Positions 4,974 to 9,889 of a stretch of DNA of 9,889 bases are shown here, one piece after another. The stretch spans positions 1-9,889 of the forward strand of contig CAJXNE010000065.1 of NCBI GenBank assembly GCA_913056285.1, written 5' to 3'. How positions within the stretch are numbered: position 1 is the stretch's first letter; the number at the start of each line of letters is the position of its first letter. The notes below the pieces were generated by a model that worked only from the letters and a program-made list of their open reading frames with translations, searched no databases and was not told the DNA's origin. The position numbers were made by a program, and so were the translations under genes. This DNA is from an uncultured Zetaproteobacteria bacterium (GTDB taxonomy: Bacteria; Pseudomonadota; Zetaproteobacteria; Mariprofundales; Mariprofundaceae).

Positions 4974-6323
4974 ATGAAACAACTACTCATCACTAAACCC
5001 ACCCTGTTCACTGAACTGAATCTGCCCGAAACCTTGCAAAAAGGCATTGATGGCCTTGGCTTTACCGAGATGACGGATGTGCAGCAAACCGCCTTGCCGC
5101 TGACATTGGCAGGCAAGGATGTGGCCGGGCAAGGCCGCACCGGTACCGGCAAAACCGCCACTTTCCTGATTACGGCAATTAACCGGCTACTTACCACCGA
5201 ACCCAAACAGGGGCGCAACAAACAACATCCGCGTGTGCTGGTGATTGCACCGACACGCGAATTGGTGGTGCAAATTTCCAAAGATGCCAAAAAACTGGCC
5301 AGGTTTACGGATTTAAAATTGCACACTGTATTCGGCGGCGTGGATTATGAAAAACAACGGCTTGGCTTTGAGAACGGCGTTGATATTCTTATCGGAACGC
5401 CCGGTCGATTGATTGATTATCTGAAAAAACGGGTCTATTCCTTGTCCAAGGTCGATATGCTGATCATTGATGAAGCCGATCGTATGTTTGATTTGGGTTT
5501 CATAAAGGATCTGCGTTTTATGCTGCACAGGCTGCCCAACTATGATCAACGCCAGTCGTTGATGTTTTCGGCCACCCTCTCCCACCGGGTGCTGGAACTG
5601 GCCTATGAACATATGAATTCGCCGGAGAAACTGCGCGCCGAAGAAGGCGATTTAACCGCGTCCGGTATCACCGAAGAAATGTATCACACCAGCATGGATG
5701 ATAAATTCCCGCTGCTGGTGCATCTGCTGCGCAGATCGAGTGTTGAACGCGGCATGATTTTCATCAATGAGAAACGCACAGGGGAAAGAGTGGCCCGCAA
5801 TCTGGCCCGCTACGGTTTTGCCGTCGGCATTTTGTCCGGTGATGTCCGTCAGAAAAAACGCATGCGCATTCTGGAAGATTTCAGCGGAGGCAAGCTTCAA
5901 CTGCTGGTTGCCACCGATGTGGCCAGTCGCGGCCTGCATATTGATGGCGTCACCCACGTATTCAATTACGATCTGCCGGAAGATGCCGAAAATTATGTCC
6001 ACCGCATTGGCCGCACCGCTCGCGCCGGCTCAACTGGCACTGCCATCTCCTTCTCATGCGAACGCTTCTGTTTTGGTTTGCCTGATATTGAAGCCTATAT
6101 CAGCCGCCAGGTTCCGTTATGTCATATTGAGGCGGACATGCTGGACATCGGTAAACCAACCCACCCGGGTGCCAGCGCCGAAGGTCAGGGCAAAGAAGAC
6201 CGGGCCGAACAACACAATCGCCCCGGCGCTAAACCGGGCTCCGGAAGAGGTCCAAAGAGGAACGGATCAAACCGGAATGGCCCAAACAGGGGCCGACGTT
6301 CAGGCGGGCCCCGCCGCCGATAA
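4974..6323 (+). CDS. DEAD-box RNA helicase, RhlB-like
   Basis: About 449 residues from ATG 4974 contain all helicase motifs. These are an aromatic Phe with the Q motif (FTEMTDVQQTALPL), motif I GRTGTGKT (~54-61), PTREL (~93-97), TPGRL (~142-146), DEAD (166-169), SAT (199-201), MIFINEKRTGERVA, DVASRGLHIDGV and YVHRIGRTARAG (~341-352). It should unwind short RNA duplexes using ATP, in mRNA decay or ribosome assembly. The closest group by eye is RhlB (LAGKDVAGQGRTGTGKTATFL), but the degradosome partner is not visible. The last ~55 residues are a disordered basic tail rich in Arg, Gly, Asn and Pro, likely an RNA-binding extension. A GTG at 4941 would add 11 residues. ATG 4974 is preferred because relatives begin MxxxxxxxxF near there, though neither start has a Shine-Dalgarno. 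Confidence 0.93.
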   Translation: MKQLLITKPTLFTELNLPETLQKGIDGLGFTEMTDVQQTALPLTLAGKDVAGQGRTGTGKTATFLITAINRLLTTEPKQGRNKQHPRVLVIAPTRELVVQISKDAKKLARFTDLKLHTVFGGVDYEKQRLGFENGVDILIGTPGRLIDYLKKRVYSLSKVDMLIIDEADRMFDLGFIKDLRFMLHRLPNYDQRQSLMFSATLSHRVLELAYEHMNSPEKLRAEEGDLTASGITEEMYHTSMDDKFPLLVHLLRRSSVERGMIFINEKRTGERVARNLARYGFAVGILSGDVRQKKRMRILEDFSGGKLQLLVATDVASRGLHIDGVTHVFNYDLPEDAENYVHRIGRTARAGSTGTAISFSCERFCFGLPDIEAYISRQVPLCHIEADMLDIGKPTHPGASAEGQGKEDRAEQHNRPGAKPGSGRGPKRNGSNRNGPNRGRRSGGPRRR

Positions 6324-6350
6324 AGCAAACACGCACACTTTGATTTGTAA

Positions 6351-6380
6351 GCAAAGGCAAAACCGCGTTTTTGCCTTTGC
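6351..6380. terminator. 12-bp hairpin after the helicase gene
   Basis: GCAAAGGCAAAA (6351-6362) pairs perfectly with TTTTGCCTTTGC (6369-6380) around CCGCGT, 28 nt after the helicase stop. It sits between the convergent helicase and transporter remnant and so may end transcription in both directions, but neither side has a real U-tract. Confidence 0.55.
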
Positions 6381-6459
6381 GAACAGATGACAGGCAGCAT
6401 GCCCTGCCTTGAATCAGCATCTCTCTGACACGCATGGATTTTTTCCACTGTTCTCAAAA

Positions 6460-6891
6460 CTATCCGGGCTGTTCCTGATGCAGATGCCGTTGGCCGTTGT
6501 AGAATCGGGCGACAATCGAGAAAATGATAGCTGTGACCAGCATCAGGCCGGTGAAGAAAAGAAAGTAGTCGGCACCGGCCAGTTTACTGCTGCCGTCGTC
6601 ATTCCGGATGAGAAAATTCACTGCGCTGGTAAACAGATTGCCAAGCGAAATCGATAACATGAAAAAAGCCATGACAAACAGGTGAAACCAGCCTTTGGCT
6701 TCATCTTCAGGCATCGGGGCGCTAACACCATCGGCGGATAACAGGTATTGCGTCATAAATACAATCAGAATGGCGCGCATGCCGTAATAACTGAATCGCT
6801 CGGCGGCCTCGTTGCCAATGATATAAGCTATGCCGGGCGGCAGTGTTGTGGTGGCCAGCGGCGCAGTGCGGTAATCAGAGGATGGCATCAT
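6460..6891 (-). pseudogene. POT/PTR2-family peptide transporter with the central part deleted
   Basis: The protein starts with the POT N-terminus: LPPGIAYIIGNEAAERFSYYGM carries the ExxERFxYYG signature of the first transmembrane helix (proton coupling), followed by ILIVFMTQYLL and EDEAKGWFHLFV. It then jumps directly to sequence that belongs near the C-terminus of these transporters (MAFFMLSISLGNLFTSAVN, DDGSSKLAGADYFLFFTGLML). Whole POT proteins have 12 to 14 membrane helices and ~450-600 residues; this frame has ~143, so roughly the middle two-thirds is missing. The join near 6670-6678 is in frame and falls at FV, which is probably shared by both sides. It can hardly transport di- or tripeptides. 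ATG 6891 is chosen because the open frame upstream to 6969 is unlike the family. The gene is divergent from the M16 operon and convergent with the helicase. Confidence 0.8.
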
Positions 6892-7039
6892 GCATTGATA
6901 CCCTGAGCTGACTCCATAGGCAACGATAACCTGGGATTTGATCCGGGTTTTCGGCCTTGCACTGTTCATACAGATTTAATCAGAACCAATTTAAGCTTCC
7001 GCTTGCTTCAACAACCGCGTTGGTTCAATATCCCGCCTC

Positions 7040-7079
7040 TTGAGTAACAAAATGGTGAGTTTACCATTTCGTTACTCAA
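7040..7079. repeat. 17-bp inverted repeat in the leader of the M16 operon
   Basis: TTGAGTAACAAAATGGT (7040-7056) pairs with ACCATTTCGTTACTCAA (7063-7079) around a 6-nt loop, 16 of 17 pairs. It lies between two divergent genes, so it is not an ordinary terminator of either neighbour. It could be an operator, a leader hairpin of the M16 transcript or a small repeat. Its left arm resembles an 18-nt stretch at 4031-4048 (17 of 18 identical to 7037-7054). Confidence 0.6.
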
Positions 7080-7149
7080 TCGTTGGGTGTTCACAACCGC
7101 GAGCTGCGTCGCTCTTGAAAAAATCTATCACGTTTCGTATGGAGTTTAC

Positions 7150-8478
7150 ATGTCATTACGTTTGACCCTGATACTCACACTGTTTGGCTGTTTTTTTATA
7201 AGCAGCGCCAATGCCACAGAACTACAGCAAGCGAGTTTTGAAAATGGCGCCAAGCTGGTGGTGGAGGAAGATCACTCTGCCCCTGTCGCCATGGTTCAAG
7301 TCTGGCTGAAAGTCGGCGGACGCGATGAAGTGCCGGGCAAGACCGGGCTGGCGCACGTCTTTGAACACATGATGTTCAAGGGTTCGGATAAACTCGCTGC
7401 CGGTGAATACAGCAAGCGTATATCCGCCATGGGGGGCAATGATAATGCGTTTACCAGTACCGACTTTACCGCCTTTTTTGAAACCGTGCCGGCTGCCCGT
7501 GTCGATGAAGTGATCGGCATGGAAGCGGAACGCTTCGCCCACCTGTCCCTGCGCGATGAGGACTTTCAAAAGGAGATTCGCGTGATTATGGAAGAGCGGC
7601 GCATGCGCACCGACGATGACCCGAACAGTCATATGTTCGAGGAATTATCCGCCGCATCGCTGCGACTGCATCCCTACCGCAATCCGGTCATCGGCTGGAT
7701 GCAGGATTTGAAGAAACTGAGCATTAAAGACGTCCGGGCGTTTTACAAGAAATATTATGTACCGGGCAATGCCATTGTTGTGGTGGTTGGTGATGTCGAT
7801 TTTGAACATTTGAAAAAGCAGGTTGCTGCCACCTTCGGCAGCATGAAGGCCGGTCCGGTATTCCCCCGCTTCAATCCTGTCGAGCCGGAACCGTTCGGCC
7901 CCAAACGTATCAGTGTGACGCTACCCGCCCAATTGCCAATGCTGGCAATTACGATTCCCGTCCCTGTCTGGAAACCGGGTAAGAATGATGTTGAAGCTGC
8001 TTCTCTGGCGTTGGCTACCCATATTCTGGCCGGTGGTCGCTCGGCGCGTATGCGCCGCGAACTGGTGGATAAGAAGCGGCTGGCTTTTTCCGTCAGCGCC
8101 GGTTACGACGAAGCATCCATGGGCTTAGACCTGTGGTATGCCTATGCCATGTTGGGGCCGAAACAAACCACGGCCGCAGTTGAAAAGGCTTTCTGGGAAC
8201 TGATGGGCGATATGGCAAGCAAGCCGGTGAATGCCAAACGCCTGGCAGCGGCCAAGCGCAATATCACGGCTGCCGAAATATTTGCCCAGGATTCGCTCTA
8301 CCTCCGGGCCAAGCAAATCGGGCATCTGGAAGTGGTCGGTATTGGTGCGGCCAATCGTGATAACTGGCTAAAGGCCATTAAAAAAGTAACCCCGGCAGAT
8401 ATTCAAAAAGCAGTCGGGCGCTGGCTTATACGGAGCCGATCAACCACCGGCACCCTGATTCCGGAGGTGAAATCATGA
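7150..8478 (+). CDS. M16-family zinc metallopeptidase, catalytic subunit (periplasmic)
   Basis: The 442-residue product has a Sec signal peptide (MSLRLTLILTLFGCFFISSANA) and is exported. The inverted zinc motif HXXEH is intact (HVFEH, residues 69-73), and the distal Glu region (EIRVIMEERRM, ~142-152) supplies the third zinc ligand. The sequences GGNDNAFTSTDFTAFF and VVVVGDV are typical of M16B, the group that includes mitochondrial processing peptidase beta and bacterial PqqL-like enzymes. The C-terminal half is the second M16 domain. It probably degrades short peptides in the periplasm, in partnership with the next gene. ATG 7150 has GGAG 5 nt upstream and gives a proper signal peptide; the longer open frame from 7087 would bury it. 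Its stop overlaps the next start by 4 nt (ATGA), so the two are translationally coupled. Confidence 0.93.
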   Translation: MSLRLTLILTLFGCFFISSANATELQQASFENGAKLVVEEDHSAPVAMVQVWLKVGGRDEVPGKTGLAHVFEHMMFKGSDKLAAGEYSKRISAMGGNDNAFTSTDFTAFFETVPAARVDEVIGMEAERFAHLSLRDEDFQKEIRVIMEERRMRTDDDPNSHMFEELSAASLRLHPYRNPVIGWMQDLKKLSIKDVRAFYKKYYVPGNAIVVVVGDVDFEHLKKQVAATFGSMKAGPVFPRFNPVEPEPFGPKRISVTLPAQLPMLAITIPVPVWKPGKNDVEAASLALATHILAGGRSARMRRELVDKKRLAFSVSAGYDEASMGLDLWYAYAMLGPKQTTAAVEKAFWELMGDMASKPVNAKRLAAAKRNITAAEIFAQDSLYLRAKQIGHLEVVGIGAANRDNWLKAIKKVTPADIQKAVGRWLIRSRSTTGTLIPEVKS

Positions 8479-9794
8479 GAATATTTATCGTTTCCCCGGT
8501 GCTCGCGTTGATGCTGCTGTTATGCGTGGCGCCACAGGCGCAGGCAGTTCCTCCTATCCAGCAAGCCCAACTGGAAAACGGCATGCGCGTTTTATTGATG
8601 GAAGCGCACAATGTCCCGATGGTAGCCATGAAGCTGGACATGCCTGCCGGCAGCCGTTTCGATGCTGCGCATAAAGGTGGCACGGCCAGTCTGATGGCTG
8701 GCATGTTGGCTGATCATACCGCCAAACATGCACACACGGCATGGGCCGATTTGCTTGATGCCGATGCCATCAAACTGGGCGCAGGCGCAGGCCGTGATGA
8801 TTTCGGCATATCACTGACGGTATTAAAGGATGCGCTCCAGCCGGGCTTGGACGCCTTGGCCGAAGCGCTGTTGCAGCCGGGCTGGGATGAGAAACGCTTT
8901 GCCATATTAAAGCATGATTCCATTGCCGCAGCCCAGAAGGCGCAAGAGGAACCCGGTGTGCGTGCCGCTGAGGCGGCAGCCGGCCTGCTGTTTTCAAAAC
9001 ATCCATATGGTCATCGCCCCGGTGGTACCATGAAATCATTGGCGCGCATCGAACTGGCTGACCTGAAAGGTCTGTATCAACGCCAGATTAAACCCTCGGG
9101 CGCAGTGCTGGCGGTTAGCGGTGATATCACTATGGCTGAATTGCTGCCCCTGTTGAATGCGCGACTATCCGGCTGGAAGGGTAAAGCGGCCAAAGGATTG
9201 ATGAATATTGCCACAGCCAAAACAGTAACCGGAAAAAGGCTGGATGTGGCGCTGCCGACCACGCAAATGCTGGTGCAAATGATGCGGCAGGGGCCTGCCC
9301 GCAGCGATGCAGATTTTTTCCCTGTTTTCGTGCTCAACCATATTCTGGGGGGAGGCGGTTTCGGTTCCCGTTTGATGCAAGAAGTGCGCGAAAAGCGCGG
9401 ACTGGTGTACGGCGTTTACTCCTATTTCCAGCCACTGGCCGTGCCCGGCCCGTTTGTGATTACCTTACAGACCAAAGCCAGCCAGGCCAAAGAGGCGGAA
9501 TCTGTCGTGCGCAATGTGCTGACGTCCATGGCCGCCGGAAAAATCACTGAGAAACAGATGGTCGCCAGCAAAGATAACCTGATTGGCGGTTTCGCCCAGC
9601 GCATGGACTCCAATCGCGAGCGGGTTGGCCTGATTTCGATGATTGGCCTGTACAATCTGCCGCTGGATTATCTGAGCAGCTGGACTGTGCGCGTGCAGGC
9701 CGTGACGCTGGATCAGGTCAAGGCGCAGGCTGCCAAATATCTCAAACCTGAAGCGTGGAATCGTGTCCGGGTCGGCCCGAAGTCCGCTCTCTAA
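8475..9794 (+). CDS. M16-family peptidase-like protein, non-catalytic partner subunit
   Basis: The 439-residue product begins with a Sec signal peptide (MRIFIVSPVLALMLLLCVAPQAQA). The fold is M16, but the zinc motif is lost: where the first gene has HVFEH this one has SLMAG (residues 72-76), so both His ligands and the catalytic Glu are replaced. It keeps the Gly-rich loop and R/Y region (LGGGGFGSRLMQEVREKRGLVYGVYSYF, ~290-320), which in M16B heterodimers holds substrate in the partner's active site. Paired genes of this kind, with one zinc subunit and one R/Y subunit, are well known in proteobacteria and parallel the beta and alpha subunits of mitochondrial processing peptidase. A GGAGGTG Shine-Dalgarno lies inside the end of the upstream gene, ~5 nt before ATG 8475, with a 4-nt overlap. 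Confidence 0.92.
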   Translation: MRIFIVSPVLALMLLLCVAPQAQAVPPIQQAQLENGMRVLLMEAHNVPMVAMKLDMPAGSRFDAAHKGGTASLMAGMLADHTAKHAHTAWADLLDADAIKLGAGAGRDDFGISLTVLKDALQPGLDALAEALLQPGWDEKRFAILKHDSIAAAQKAQEEPGVRAAEAAAGLLFSKHPYGHRPGGTMKSLARIELADLKGLYQRQIKPSGAVLAVSGDITMAELLPLLNARLSGWKGKAAKGLMNIATAKTVTGKRLDVALPTTQMLVQMMRQGPARSDADFFPVFVLNHILGGGGFGSRLMQEVREKRGLVYGVYSYFQPLAVPGPFVITLQTKASQAKEAESVVRNVLTSMAAGKITEKQMVASKDNLIGGFAQRMDSNRERVGLISMIGLYNLPLDYLSSWTVRVQAVTLDQVKAQAAKYLKPEAWNRVRVGPKSAL

Positions 9795-9850
9795 ACAGGA
9801 CTACATAATAGTCTCTTACAAATAAAATCTAATACAACAGCACAAGATAT

Positions 9851-9878
9851 TTTACCACGAAGACACAAAGGTACGAAG
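9851..9878. repeat. Dispersed intergenic repeat fragment (CCACGAAG type)
   Basis: TTTACCACGAAGACACAAAG followed by GTACGAAG closely resembles the 'ACCACGAAGACACGAAGGCACGAAG' intergenic repeat familiar from many proteobacterial genomes, often as one arm of a long hairpin. Only one arm is in the window, and any second arm would be to the right. Confidence 0.5.
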
Positions 9879-9889
9879 AATAAAGATAA

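Noticed and set aside
5767..6390. 207-codon open frame overlapping the helicase in another frame
   Set aside because: The helicase frame carries motifs V and VI throughout this region; the alternative frame shows only biased composition.
6409..6657. Plus-strand open frame opposite the transporter remnant
   Set aside because: It is antisense to clear POT-family sequence and has no family features of its own.
1..9889. CRISPR array, rRNA, integrase or intact transposase gene
   Set aside because: No regularly spaced repeats, rRNA-like stretches or DDE/tyrosine-recombinase motifs are seen on either strand.

Overview
The window looks like chromosomal DNA from a Gram-negative bacterium, most likely a proteobacterium. 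It encodes an outer-membrane beta-barrel protein ending in Phe, an OmpA-type lipoprotein with a lipobox, an RhlB-like DEAD-box helicase, and a pair of Sec-exported M16 peptidases. Base composition is near 50% GC. The EF-P has an alphaproteobacterial flavour, but the other genes do not fix the class, so I leave the lineage open (Zetaproteobacteria is one unproven possibility).

Layout, left to right. A nitroreductase-family gene is cut by the left edge (1-414, +). It converges on a small outer-membrane barrel gene (about 583-1203, -), with a strong shared hairpin between them. A gene-poor stretch (1210-1779) holds a 165-bp MITE-like element with 18-bp terminal inverted repeats. Next is efp (1780-2340, -), divergent from an unrecognised 290-residue protein with a tandem-repeat linker (2416-3288, +), which is followed almost directly by an OmpA-family lipoprotein (3291-4025, +).

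From 4111 to 4720 on the minus strand lies a decayed toxin-antitoxin-like pair. The HTH antitoxin is cut by a single in-frame TAA, with its normal C-terminus still readable beyond it. The upstream gene survives only as a 44-codon C-terminal remnant. This pair sits just 3' of a tRNA with a CAU anticodon (4821-4897, -). Divergent from the tRNA is the DEAD-box RNA helicase (4974-6323, +).

Further right is a collapsed POT/PTR2 peptide transporter (6460-6891, -): its N-terminal and C-terminal segments are fused in frame and the middle of the protein is missing. The window ends with a two-gene operon of periplasmic M16 peptidases (7150-8478 and 8475-9794, +). The first has an intact HXXEH zinc site. 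The second has lost it but keeps the Gly-rich/R-Y region, as expected for a catalytic plus non-catalytic heterodimer. The last ~40 bases resemble a dispersed repeat seen in many proteobacterial genomes.

No clearly new multi-gene system is evident. The most interesting material is the visible gene decay (antitoxin nonsense codon, toxin remnant, gutted transporter), the MITE-like element, the repeat-bearing unknown protein, and a 17-bp hairpin in the leader of the M16 operon that shares an 18-nt motif with another intergenic site.
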